The notes below the pieces were generated by a model. It was given only the letters and a program-made list of their open reading frames with translations. It was not told where the DNA came from and made no database searches. A DNA stretch of 64,000 bases, taken from positions 67,395,801 through 67,459,800 of the forward strand of contig NC_052017.1 of assembly GCF_015832195.1 (NCBI RefSeq), written 5' to 3'. Position numbers and translations under genes: made by a program. The DNA comes from Motacilla alba alba. Lineage: Eukaryota; Chordata; Aves; Passeriformes; Motacillidae. This document shows positions 15,001 through 28,000 of this stretch, one piece after another; the stretch's first letter is position 1, and the number at the start of each line of letters is the position of its first letter.

Positions 15001-16864
15001 ACTGCTTTCAGAAATGGCAAGACGTTGTCAATTAACCCTGCAATTGTACTGCAAATTAGCAAATGTAGTATCTTGAGGATAATACTTTTTCTGTCAGTCT
15101 GCTTTTTTTAGTGAGTGCACAGAGAGCCCCAGTGATTAAGCCCAATATTTAGGACTGAGAAGGACTGTCACATAATTAACTCTTTAATTTGCCCAGGGGG
15201 TTTAATTAGCCTTATTAATTTTATTTATTATTATTTATCTGCCCAAGTGACTGGTGTAAAGGACATCAGGTCAGGCAGGCAGAAAAGTCTGGAGAAGTTG
15301 GCCATCTGTTTCTCCTTCTGGACAGATGTTGTAATTGGGATGCCTCCAGCCTGAGGGAATGGTAAGCCTGAGCTCCCTGCCTGGTCCAGATGCTCCATGG
15401 CTGTGTGTGTGCATGGTTTAGAAAGTTGCTCTTTCACAAATAGTTACCAGTCCTACAAGCAGTGAAACACTTCAGAGACCATGTTAGTGGGAGGTCTAGC
15501 TCAGATCTTCCTTTTGCAATTAGGAGTAGGCTTGGTTGAGGGTTTTTGGTTTGGTTTTTTTTTTCTGGCTATAATTTTTGGTCTGGAAGAGCAATGGAAG
15601 CCTGTGACACAACCACAGTTGTCACCATTTCTCTAGTATCTGAGAAAATTCCCATTGACTCATGCTGGGTTAAACAGTGGCCTCTGCTCTGGTGAATCAG
15701 CACCCAGCCCATTTTAAAGTTTCAAAATTTGTACCACTTGTTTATAACACAGACTTTTGAAACAATAGTCATCTTCAAAAAATCTCTTGTTCTTGTTAGC
15801 TGTATTTGCCATTCTGTAAAACAAACAGATACTAGATGCAGCATGTTGTGTTTAGATGTGGCTGAGCGCAGCATCGGGAGCCACTGAATGGGTTAAGAAA
15901 ATAGCACCTGGTGTGATGAGAGTATGAATCCTTTTGCATATATACTCCAGCTCTGATCCTGTTGAAGCACTGGCTGCATGAGAAGAACCAATATTTATGA
16001 GTATGTCAAAGGACAAAACGTTCAAACACTTGGATGGGTTTGGAAGGGAATCAGATTCTGTGGATTCAGCTACAAGGAAATCTTTCCACAAAAAGTGCCT
16101 GTCCTGGGTCAGGGTGCTTTCCTCATCAAGGATTCTCATGATAGCAGAGGGTAGCTGATGAACACAAGAAAATTACCAGATTGTTTTTCTCTCTGACATG
16201 TAAATGATATCTCCTGCAAATCACAGTTCAACGCAGGCAAGAGAGGCCTGTAACAATTTGAAGGTAGGTTTCCCAGAAGGCAAAACTGGGGGATGACCCT
16301 GTATGATCATCTTGCTGGTTCTGTGTCAGTCCCCACCACCAAGCCTCACAGGATACAAGACCAAGCACACATCATAAGTAAGATGGTGAAGGATGCTTTT
16401 CTTTGCCTGTGAGCCACCACACTCTGGAGGTCACCACACAAGGTCACACTGTATTTACTCCACGGGCCCACTCCTGTACAGTGGGCTTTGTGACCTAGAG
16501 TGTGGTCAGTGGACACAGTTGGACACTCAGAATGACTCTGCTTTAACAGTAGTAAGAGCAGTCAGTCAGGTCACCTTTTTCTACTTCTGCTGTCAAATAG
16601 ATTGCAAGGTGTCATGGTGCACTTCCAGCCTGTTCAGAAATGGTGTCTGCTATTGTCCTGTTTCATCTGCTCCTGACCACCTGGATGTTAGCTGTACTTT
16701 CTCTGAGTTACCTTCCTTCTTGGTACCTGGGTATGAGGAATATACTACTTGAAAACTCCTGAAGAGAAACATTTCTGAGGAAAATACAAGTAGAGTCACA
16801 TTTTCTTTACTCTTTTGAATGTTGTACAAGGTCAAAGCAAAATGATAACCACAAAGCTTGAGAG

Positions 16865-17165
16865 TTCAGAAGGAGTGCCAAGTACACATTTACATGGTAG
16901 AACTCATTTCCACATGCCTCAGCATGCTGGGGAGACCAGCAGGTGGATGGGTTCAAATGGGGATTAGACAAATTAATCACATCTGTTTACATGGTGTTAC
17001 GGTTACATGGCCATGAAGTTGCCAAAACATTGTTGTCTCTGGAAGCAGAGGAGGCATTTCAGCTGAAAGATATATGCATGTGTGTCATATTCATGCTCCC
17101 TTTCCCCGAAGAACTGCTTGTGGACTACAGTGGGCACAAAATACTGGAAAAGGTGGATCCTTAAA
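16865..17165. repeat. Possible old, unidentified interspersed repeat
   Basis: The segment around 16900-16975 (acatggtagaactcattt, then gatgggttcaaatgggga) has the look of a decayed 3' end of an ancient retroposon. I could not assign a family, and no target duplication is visible. Both edges are approximate. It could equally be unique sequence. Confidence 0.2.
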
Positions 17166-17897
17166 GGTGATCCAGTTATCAGTGCTTATGTTCTCCCCTT
17201 TACACCATTCTGTTCTCTTTGAAAGGCTTTTGGGTTTGTGACACTTGTCACCTACCTCTAAAGATAGGATCAGGTTGAAAAAGTGACGAGAAGAAGAAGG
17301 AACTATTTTTTTTCCCTCTTCTCCTGGGCGTTCCAGCCCTACCTGACCACCTCTATTCCAAAAAGGAGACACCCATTTTTAATACCTAAACATTCAGAGT
17401 AATGCTTCACAGGGGATGAAAGAAACATTTTTCTTCTATCATTGTGTGTCTTTAAAACCTATTTATAATCGGAAAAGGGAATTTTCACATATAAGCCCTA
17501 GCATTGTTCAAGGGAGGATGATGTTTTTGTAGATACTAAATTTGCAAAACTATTTGATCTCTTAATTTGTGGATGAAGTTTTAGTTGCTCCTTTGTTTCT
17601 TAATCCAAGTATTACACTATCAGGCAGTGGAGACCTGAAGTTGAATTTTTTCCATCAGGAAAACTAAACTGCTTTAGTTTACTCTAGAAGTGGCATGGAG
17701 TAAAAGGACTATATATGATTGGATGCTTAGAGTATGCTATTGAATTCAATCAGAGTCCTCAAAATAGTCAGATTGATTTACACAATCCTGAAAATTTCCT
17801 TTTGATGAGGATTTTTAAAATTTGCTGAGAAAATTAATACCATAGTGAAACTAGATGTTTTCATAAAGACTAATGTCATGAGCAACATTGATATATA

Positions 17898-17975
17898 AGG
17901 CTCACAGAATACCTGGGATGGAAGAGAGCTCCAGAAATCTCTGCTCCAACCCCCTGTTCAGAGATGATCAAGGTA
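17898..17975 (-). mobile_element. CR1 LINE 3'-end fragment (antisense)
   Basis: The string cacagaatacctgggatgga, followed by a 'ctccaaccccctg' motif, is the reverse complement of the usual CR1 3' end. That end normally reads as a short block ending in repeated ATTCTRTG octamers. Only about 75 bp remain recognisable. The copy is diverged and truncated at its 5' side, as most avian CR1 copies are. Confidence 0.7.
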
Positions 17976-19984
17976 AAGCAGGTTAATCTGTAAAGTAGCT
18001 TGCAGATAAAGTACTGATAATTGCAAGTGTAATTTCAGTTTAAATAAGTTTGTCTGTGTATGGAATATACTTCTTAAACTCACAAGGTCTTTTGTGTGTT
18101 GAGTTCTGCAAAATTATTTCAAATTTGGTTTGAGCAATAGAGAATTGCTGTGTTGCACAAGAAACTGGTGGGTTGCTACAGTCTTCTCAACTCCTGCTGT
18201 GAGGGCGTATCAGCAGCTTAATTGAAACAAATTACATGGGATATTCAGAAAATACTTAAGAAATTTACTTTTAAAGGGTATCTAATACACAGAAGTTGCT
18301 GTATGGCGGGAAATAGTATTATCTGCATTGATTGTAAGATCTTGTATATGGTTCTGTTTTAGCAAATATTTTTCCACTCATCACATCTATTCTGTTATAT
18401 CTGTGATGGCCATGGCTTGTGGGACATTAATCATCAAATAAGGATCATCTTTTCAAGACTGGGATTGTAAATCTAGCATATGGAGCTAATTGGATTTGGG
18501 AACCAGAGCAGACAAGATTTGTTTCAGGGCTAGTGTGACAGTGGAGTTACATCATGCAGTTTTGTTTATTCGGTTGTGCATGTGGAGCACGGAGCAGGAG
18601 TAAAATACTGCATTGGTTAAGCAGTAAGTGGTTAAACACAGCATTTAGGCTTGCATGTTTTTAAAGTGGAATTTTCTGGAATGTCTTTTGAAGTACCACA
18701 ATGCCATCTACTGGCTGATTTTTCTGTGTTTTTTTCCCAGAGGGGGATTTCTTTCGTACACAGGCTTATATGTAAGGTTTTTATACAATATTTTTGAATA
18801 GCAAAATAAACAAGCTGAGATAGAATGAGCAAAATGATTTTTGGATGCACATGTTTGTTAAAAGACCTCATGCATTATATACATTAAAGAATCATTTTGA
18901 ATCTCTTACCAGTTAGTCTTGCTCTCCTTTTGTTAAAACTCTGGGATGATTAATACTGAAAGATTAAGGACAAATCTCTGCTTTACATAATAGCTGTGTG
19001 TAGTAGCTTCACTGGTTTTTGTTTATAGTCAGTCAGTTTCCCTTCTTCTTCTTCCAATGTTTATATACAGAAAAATGGAAAGAGAATGAAGAAATACTTA
19101 AGGTGTCAAGCCACAGAAAGAGGAAAGTGCTGTATTAGAAATTACTTCAGACAGGATTCCTCACTGACAAATTCCTAGATTCAGTCTATTCCCCATAACT
19201 GCCTCCTGTCTCTGCCTTCCCCCCAACATGTCTTTAAATAGTCTTTTCAAGATTCATCAACAACCTTCCATCAACCAAAAACTCCATATAGACTAGAACA
19301 ATTGTTATGGAGAAGTGTGTATTGGAAAATATTATTCTCAGTATCAGACTGTTCAAACTGTAAATGAGCACTGGGCAATTCTAAGAAGTTTTATTAATTC
19401 TTGTTTTTCATCAGACTGACTAATATTACATATAGGAGTAGCCCTCTGTCTTCTGTTTGCTGCCAACAGAAACAAATGGGCAAATACAAAAATAATTTTA
19501 AAAAAACAAGACAGGAACTGTAGGTACAGGTAAACTCTGTTATTTTCTAGTTTCATTGCTGGGTTTTTCTTTAAGCTCTTTGGAGAGTTTCCTTATTAGT
19601 TGGTCATTCTGTTTGTCTTCATAAAATACTCTTCACTTCTGTTTTTCCCCTTCACATTCAGTTTTTCCCTAGCAGAAGTTTTTCATAATCCTGCCTTTAT
19701 TCAGTCTAGTTAGGAGAAAAAGACACGTTAGTAATGGCTTGTAACAATTTAAATTGTTTTTTTAATAGATTTGTAACTCACTCGAGCACAGCTCCAGAAT
19801 CATTATTCAAAACAACAGCTAGAAAAAAATTTCCAGCAGTTTCCTAGATGGCCTATAATGAAGTTAAATTCAAACATCTGTGCCCTTCCTGGCCTTTTAC
19901 CCTTTATCTCACTGACATTCAGAAGGTCAAGTGGATCTTGCCAAGCCCAGTTTTTATCTGGTAGGAGCTGTATCTTGCTGACAG

Positions 19985-20410
19985 CTGCAGAGCGCCCGCA
20001 CGTCAGTGCGCGCACTGGTGGAAGAGCCCGAGCACTTTTGGCCGGCTCATATGGAAAGGGAAGGTGTCAGCGTGCTCAAGTCAGCGCTTGTTTGGGGCAG
20101 TGGGTTATTGCCCTGCAGCTGGTGGGCTGTACGTCGGGAGCAGTGGAGCTGAAATGATCCCGCTTGGCACCCGCGTTGTCTTTTGTCGCGTAAATGATCC
20201 GTGTCAGAGAGGGTGTGCTGGGGAGTGCAGCTCGTTGGCAGCTCGAGCTTCCCAATGTGTGCTAAACAAGGCACCCAGAATGGGAGCTCTGCCGAGGGGA
20301 AAGCCCTCAGTGGTGCACCCATCACTCTGCTGCTTGGGTTTGGCCGGGGTGTTTTGGGCGAGGAATGCCCTTCTCTGGCGTGTGCAGAGGAACAGACGTT
20401 GCTCCCTGCT
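19985..20410. promoter_or_regulatory. Orphan CpG-rich block inside the inferred LYRM4 intron
   Basis: A hand count gives about two dozen CpG dinucleotides in roughly 425 bp, in clusters such as GTGCGCGC near 20007 and GTCGCGTA near 20186. The flanking kilobases are AT-rich and almost free of CpG. GC content is visibly above half. No exon of a known gene is recognised in or beside it. It may be an alternative promoter, the start of a non-coding transcript, or an intronic enhancer. Short open frames on both strands here are explained by the base composition. Confidence 0.45.
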
Positions 20411-23400
20411 TGTGTTTGGAATAAGTGCTAACCTCCCACTCCTAATTATTATCTGTGCTGCAAAATACTAGGGCAAGCCTCTGCTTAGTGTGACATTAAA
20501 TAAGGAAAGACTGGCAAAACCAGAAGAGCAAACAGGATGATTTTATACCACATCTTCCATTACAATCTTTTTTATTTTCTTTTTTGAACTGTCCTGTGCT
20601 ATTGCAAAGAAGGAAGAACTAATTAGGCCAGTTGCTGAAAGTGTTTTGCCACCCACACTACTGAAAAGAACTCTTTGTACAGAATTAGCTCTTACCAGCT
20701 GTGCTAAATCCAGTAATTTATCTTTGCCAAAAAAAGGAAAAAATGCTGCTTCAGTTTAGTCCAATTAAACAAGTTAATGTAAGCTATACCCTATATCCAC
20801 ACAAACACAGATATCTCCTGTTCAAAAGCTGCAGGGTTTGCAAGTAATTATTTTCTCCCTCGTTAATTTTTCCTTCTGTTTGCACAAAGGGTTGGGCAGA
20901 GGAGCACTGGGAAGTTAACCCATGTGTGTGTGTGTTACTGGCTGAGTGTGAGCTGTCCCCCTGAAAAGCAGTGTGATGGCAGGACCTCAACCCACCTCAG
21001 CTTGGGCAGGTTGGAGCACGAGAGCTTGGCTTTGGCTTGGTGGGATGCTGCAGGGGATGTTTGCCTTGGCACTGAGAGGCAAGGGAAGCAATTCCTGCCC
21101 CAGGGGAGAGGCTGTAGGAAGTCAGAAGCCTGCCCACCATCACCTGGAGTAACTTCAAGAGGAACAGAGTGGTTCACTGTGTTTGCGGTTATTGTTCTGC
21201 AGAGGTTGCTTAATCAAGGAAATCAAAGTCATGGTTTTTGACTGGGGTGTTGTTTTGGAAACTCAGCTGGACCTGAGAAATTATTTCGAGGTGACCCTGG
21301 CACAATGGATAGCAAGTGAGAACTCACAGGTCCAAACATTGACTGAAATTCAACAAATCTATCCTCCATCCTAAAGCATTACTGTTCTTTCTTCTCATTG
21401 GCCTCCTACTCAGGTTTTTAAAGAGTGTAGTCAATCCAGGCAATGAGGTTTTTTTATGGCTTTCACTGGAACTGTTCCAAAAGAGGGGAGGAAAAGAAAA
21501 ATGCTCTTTGAAACTTGGAGGTTTGGAGATAGTAAACGAAGAATGATGGCTGAGCAAGAAAAAAGAAATCTTTGGATATCCTCCATCACAGAAAGTAAGA
21601 TAAACAAGGAAATTACCTTTATGATTTTGTCAGCAACAGATGACTGTAGTTTAGTAATCTGTAAAAATTTTGCCAAAAAAATGAAGTCTTTTTAATGCAG
21701 AAAAATAAAAATTTATATCTGTCCTGATATACTTAGAGATCCCCGAAGCACTGCAATAGAGATTTGACATGTATTTGCCTTGATGGGGTGCTCCTTTTTG
21801 GGCAAAGAGCAGATTGAATCAAAAACATCCAATACTGAATTCATCTTTGTAAATACAGCTATATTTTCTAAAGATAAATTCAATCTGTTATTTCTTCCCT
21901 TTCAAATACAATTTTGTAATTTTAATGGGCACGGAGAAAAGCCCAGCCTGTAATCACATCTGAGGTGTATCTAAGGTAACATCAGGGCAGAGGAAGATAC
22001 ATTTTGGGACCTTAAAGTAAATTGTTCCTCATATAAAATTAAGTTTAATCCTTGGTTATAGCCTTCTTGGAGGACAGGGGAAAATTAATTTTCTTTGTCT
22101 TTTATGTCTTGAAAAATGGTCTGTGTTGCAGAATTGACTTTTTTTTTTTCCTGAAACACAAAAGGCCTTGTTACTTTAAAATGCTAATAAAGCACCTGTC
22201 AGTTTTACAAAACACAATATACCTGGTGCCATCCTGTAACCAGCACCAAGAATTTGGTAAGTGTAGTTCAGAGTCTTGAAGAAGACACATCACCACCAAA
22301 TAATTAAACTGTGGCTAACATCTATTCAAATTCAAAATTTAGCAGGTCAACATGTATTTCACGTCCCCAAACATAGCTTCAGTAGCAGATTAAAAGGCAT
22401 TTTTTTAAAACATTCTTCTGGCTCAAAGGACCGTAACAAAACAGAAAATTTAAATTGCTAGGTTAAACAATATTACTGTTCTGAGTCACCTGAACTTTTC
22501 CCCTTTATGTTTGGTGGTTTGGATAAGGTAAGAATAAAGAAAGAAAACAAATCCAAGTTTATTTAGTTATTATGATATTCCCTTACCAAACGTACACAGT
22601 GTGTTACACTTGAAAGGAAGAATATTCAATGCATGTTTCTGTTATAGGTGATTGTTCCAACCTGTCTTAATTGATGCAGTTTTCCTGCTAGCTGCAGATA
22701 ATTCTTTTGTTTAAGCGAGTAATCGAAGAACTGAGCTGTGAGAGTAATTATACATCTCTGTACTTTGCTATCTATATATACTGTCTATAAAATGTTGGGC
22801 AGGATGCTGCAGAGAGAGGTAGCTCCCACAGGAGAGTCCTCAAGCATAATACATGTTGTGTACTTGTTAACCATTTGTCTCATAGAATTATTACTGCAGG
22901 TGTTCGTGCAGCCTCATATTTTGGTACTGCAGATACCGAGAAAACTTCTTGTTCAGAAAAATGGAAGTGAAGGTGTAGCAAATGTGCACAGGTGACAATG
23001 TGCTGTGTAAGGTACTGTGGGGATGAGCTCTGAATGGACATGAGTGCTGGCCCAGCTAGGATCAGAACAGCTGCTGGCTTCAACAGCAGGGGTGACCAAC
23101 ATTTTCCATGCCGCCAAACCAAATGCATTTCTGGTGCCATTAGCACTGCCATGTGCTACAGCATTTTCTTCACTAAAGCATCAGTAGCTTTGGCTGTTCC
23201 CACCACTCTGGGCATGCTCACTTCTGGGCTGCTTTTGGTCTGTGACAGCTCCGACATAACTCTCTGGCATGTTTCTTGTATGCATCTTCCCAGAACTACA
23301 TCCTGCCAGTCCTGCTTTTCAGTCCTTGGTATCTTGGTACCTGCTGTCTTAAAATGTCTTAGCTCCTGAAGTTCAGTATTTCCCAAGGAACATACTTCAT

Positions 23401-25032
23401 GTACTTTTCCCCTTGCACTTACTTTATGTACTATTCACTTAAAAATGTGGTGAAGACAAAGCTTTTCAAGGCTTTGAACAATCATCATTTAGACAAGAAA
23501 ATGTCAGTTAAAAGCAGAAAAAGTCCATGTACCATTTGCTGCTCTGGAACTCTTGCTGAGTTTGAGTGGTTTGGGACAAAATCAGGTATTTTCAGGAACT
23601 GGAAGAGAGAATAAATGTAGAAGGTGATTAGCATTATATTAAAAAAAGAAAAAAGGCAGGTAGGTACAGGTGGATAAGTCATTTTCTGAAAGAGGTTAAT
23701 CTACAAACATGCCATATACATCTTTGTGTAACTGTTTAGCAGCTCTTCCCGGCAGCCAAGTTTCCCACTTTACATGAGAAATAAGACTAAAGATGATTCT
23801 TGCAGTGCACTGCATTTCTGGCATCTGACTTTAAATACAAATGTTGTAAAAGGTGGTCTTTAAATTAAGATTGCTGTCATAATGTTGTAGCAGCTCATTT
23901 TAGTACCGCAGTAGTTCACAGTATGAAAATTTATTAGGGCTGCAGAATTACTTGATCACGTTACTCAGTAAGCATATTTAATATCTGCTTATACCTGTCC
24001 ATAATGACTACATTTTCTTCACTGTTCCATTCCAAAAGTCTCTTGGAAATAGTGATCCAAGAAAAACACTGGAGAGTAAAATATTTTCCTTTAATGATGA
24101 CAGTTTCATTTTTGTATGTATTGTGGAGTTAGTGTATCTGCAACACTCAAACATTACAGTACTTTCGTGGACCTAGTGCAGAGTGTGTGTTTTGTGACAG
24201 TGGCTGTTGTATTATAGTACTGACAAAAGTAAGGCAGGCACTCACATTGGCATTGATGAATTCTGCTTATGTAGTTGCTGCAAAACATAGGGTCCTCTGT
24301 GAATGGTCTGGGTATTTACATACCAAATGTCTCAGCATTACTAGACTACCTGTTATACCACACTCAGCACAATGTTATCCAGGTCTTTGTCTCTGTATTT
24401 TCAAGTACTAATGTTTTATATTCCTTTCCTTGCCCACACTCAACATCTTAACTGAGTGATTTTTCTCTTCTTCATGCTATATTGAGAAGAGATCCGGCTG
24501 TATTAGGTTTTTCCCCTTTACCCACATGGGACTGACTCTTTAGAAGACCTGCTTCTTCTGTGTTTGGCTTTTTGAGGAGTGAAGGTCGAGGCTTTCTATG
24601 CAAATACAAAAAAGCAAGATGCTGAAATAACATTAGCAGGTAACAAATAGGGAGGGAGGAGGGGTGGGAGCCTGGAGATTGCCAGGATGCTGAAAGCATG
24701 AAAAGATCACAGTCAGAGCATTATATCTGCAGACCTACTTCTCCCTTGGATGTGTGTTGTATCAAACCTTCACCTGGCTGTTTAAGCCCAAAATCAGTCA
24801 CTGCTTGCTTTCCTGTGGCTCATTCTCTGACATCTTTGTAAGGTAACCTTTGCAATAGCAGAGGGTTGATTCTTCCCCTTGGCAGCCACCTGCTGTTGGG
24901 TCCTGCATGCTTTTGAGATGGCATTTTTCTTGTCACGCTCCTTTTTATCTGCAGGCTGAGTGGCATGCAGGAAATGAGAGAACTAAAACTGTGACTTTAG
25001 TGAAGGCCCACCCAATCTGGTCCACTTGGCTT

Positions 25033-25085
25033 TCATAGAATCATAGAAAAATCCAGGCTGGAAGGGGCTTGAAAGATTCCTGTTT
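25033..25085 (-). mobile_element. Short CR1 LINE 3'-tip remnant (antisense)
   Basis: The block begins with tcatagaatcatagaa, the reverse complement of tandem TTCTATGATTC-type CR1 terminal repeats. It continues with a 'ggctggaaggggctt' motif typical of the antisense CR1 tail. About 50 bp are recognisable before the match fades. Confidence 0.75.
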
Positions 25086-28000
25086 TGCTTTCTCTGATGA
25101 GGGCCCTTGTTACTTCAAGCTACATCAAGTGTAGCTATTTGGAGTAAAGGCCATGTTTGTCATGCCCACATTGTCTCTAAGGACAGTAGCATTTTTGTGT
25201 CATTTTAAGAAAAAGGGGCTCTCTTAACTGAGAAGTATTAAGTGATTAAAAAGAAGAACCCCCTCACTATTTTTAGATCACTGTATAGAAAATACATATG
25301 AGTATATATGCTTACAGTATTTTATATGTAAATCATTGCTGTAATAGATAAGATTCTCTGCTCTTTTCACTGAAGAGTATCTCTTCAGGGAGACCCACAG
25401 AATAAATTAATGAGAGTGTTAAATACATCATCCTGCTTCTGATAGGCCAAATTAAGGTGTTCAAGATGAAGTGCATATGATTCTAACAAAATTACATAAT
25501 TTATAATTATTAAGAGAAGTAACTTTCAGATACATTCTCGCCTATTAGCTGTCTTACTTTACTTCACACCTTTGTGAAAGCCAGACAAATGGTAGCAATA
25601 AATTAATATTTCCTGCCTTTTCAAAAGCTTCATGTAGGAGTAGGATATGTTATGGGATAAAGAAACATCATAACATAAACAAAGAAAACAGCATTTGCAA
25701 AACAGAGGCTTACAGAAGTAAAATACACAATAGTTCTAACTTCTCAGCTCCGTGCTTTCCTTCACTTCCTTTCCCATTCTCTGTAGACAAATGGAATTAA
25801 TTAAAATAAGGGAAATGTCTCCAAAATATTTTTCCACATTGGTTCCAGCTCTGGAGAGCTGGAATAACCTATGTGTTTAAGAGGCCAAATGCAGTTTTTC
25901 AACAGTCTTTCCCGAGTGAAAATAAGTAAGGCTGCTGCTATAGCATTTAATACCAACACAAAGATTTGGCAAAGAACTGAAGTTATTGATGAGGGTTTTG
26001 TTCCATTTGAGTTGTATTAATTACTGCATACCACACTGGTGTGTTTATTATTGCAGTAAAAGATAATTTCAAAAATGGCTGTCCATATTCATTTACAAAC
26101 AAACAAAAAACATTAAACGGACCTTAGTAAATAGGAAAAACTTATTATGAAGTGTGCTGTGTATAGCATATCCAATTTTGGGTGTGTGGAGAAGAGGTCA
26201 TGCTTCTTAAGAACAATAACCACTTCACTTAAATTTGCAATAGGATTGCATCTAATAGGAAAGACTCTAGATAAACAACTTACAAGACTGTTGCCAGCTC
26301 TTAAAATAACCTTTATTCTTGAACATTTCTGTTCTTGTCAGCATTCACTCAAGATGCATTTTATAGTCACTGTGCCAGAAAATATGAATGTGGAACTTCT
26401 TCATGTAGTGTTAGAGGCCCAGATTAGCAGCCATAAATGCAATATGACTGTGGTGTCCTCAGGGATTTTTCTTCCTAGTTAAGATTCAGCAGAGTGCCCA
26501 TGAGATACACCTGTCAACTTCCTAGGTGCAACAGGAAAAAAAACTCTGATTTTGCATATATGTGTGTTTGTGTGTGGTATAAATAAAATTAATACACAGG
26601 ACTTTTTCTCCGTAATAAAGAACCATGAAAATGTATGTGTTTATATGTGATCCCTGGCTGTAATAAGGTAACAATTTCTTTTCTGCAAATTTGGAACAAA
26701 AGAGAGAAGATGGCTATGTTTATTATCTAGAGTTTAGTATTTTTCACATATTTATGTATGTGTATATAACAACCTATATATATTAGATATGTAAATGTGT
26801 TTAATATGTAAAGCTATCTGTTGTACATCAGCTTTAGTTATGAGCAGCATTTCTTCAAGAAAAACAGGAAACCATTTTTACTTCTCCAGTGATGATTCTC
26901 ATGGGAGATCAATTTTTTTAAAAACTGACCCCTAAAGAAATTGCTGTCTTGCAGTGTTCCTATATTACTGTGCTGTGGTGGCACTTTTATGTGTTTAGGC
27001 CTTGCATTGTCCAGTAAGTTGATTCTACATAAGGTGAGAGTGTTGCACCCTCTCCTGTTAGGCCACTCCTGCTTTTGTCTGTCATCAAAAATAAACAGTG
27101 GCATGAAAAATGAAAAAAAATAGTTAGTTTGCTTTTGAGGGCAGAAAGGCTGCTGCCTAGCTACTTTCCTGAGTAATTTTAGGGCACTCACCCTGAAATT
27201 TATCAGTGAGACCTCACACAAGCAGGTAGCTAGTTGTTTGGAGATTGGCAAGTTTGGCAGGATGATAAGGATGAGTAATTCAGTGACAGTGGGAAAAAGT
27301 ATCTTCATCCAGGCTCAGCAGGATTTGTTAGAGCTCATGGGTTATATACCACACAATTACAGTTCTGTAAAGTACATGGGAAAAAGAGATGTCTGGCCAC
27401 CTTTGTGCTGCAGAGCCTAAGGAAGGAAAAATGTGGTGATTAATTAAGTAGACAGACATTTATACAGAGCTGTCAAGGAAAGATGCCATTGTACTTTTCA
27501 GAGCAGAACTATGCACTCTGAATGAGGCAAATTCGAAAAAAAATTTAAAACCCAGTCACCTTAGCTTCAGCCCTGCAGAAATATGAGCAGTCACTTCTAC
27601 CTCAACTCTGAGCTGCAAAGTAAAATCTTTATGTGGATAAAATACACAAGACATGCCACATACCTTCAGAAACTGGAGATGATAATCTAGTAGTATTTTG
27701 CAAGTAGTAGCAGTGGGTCTGCAGGATCTACTCCACCAGCTGTGTCAAGATGGGATGACAGCCCCTAGGATTCAGGTTAGCCCCTAAGATTCAGGCTGCC
27801 TCCCAGGCCAGCACCGTCCCACTGCAATTGCATCTGTCACATGGCTTGGCATGGAAGCCACACGTAACCTGCTCCCAGACACGGGTGTCCCTGAGAGTCA
27901 GACCCTGGCAGCCAGACACCTTTGGAGAGGACACAGTTCAGTCAATTTGGCTGGATTTGTTGAATTTTGGGGTAATATGTTCTTTCAGTGTCTGCAGGAC

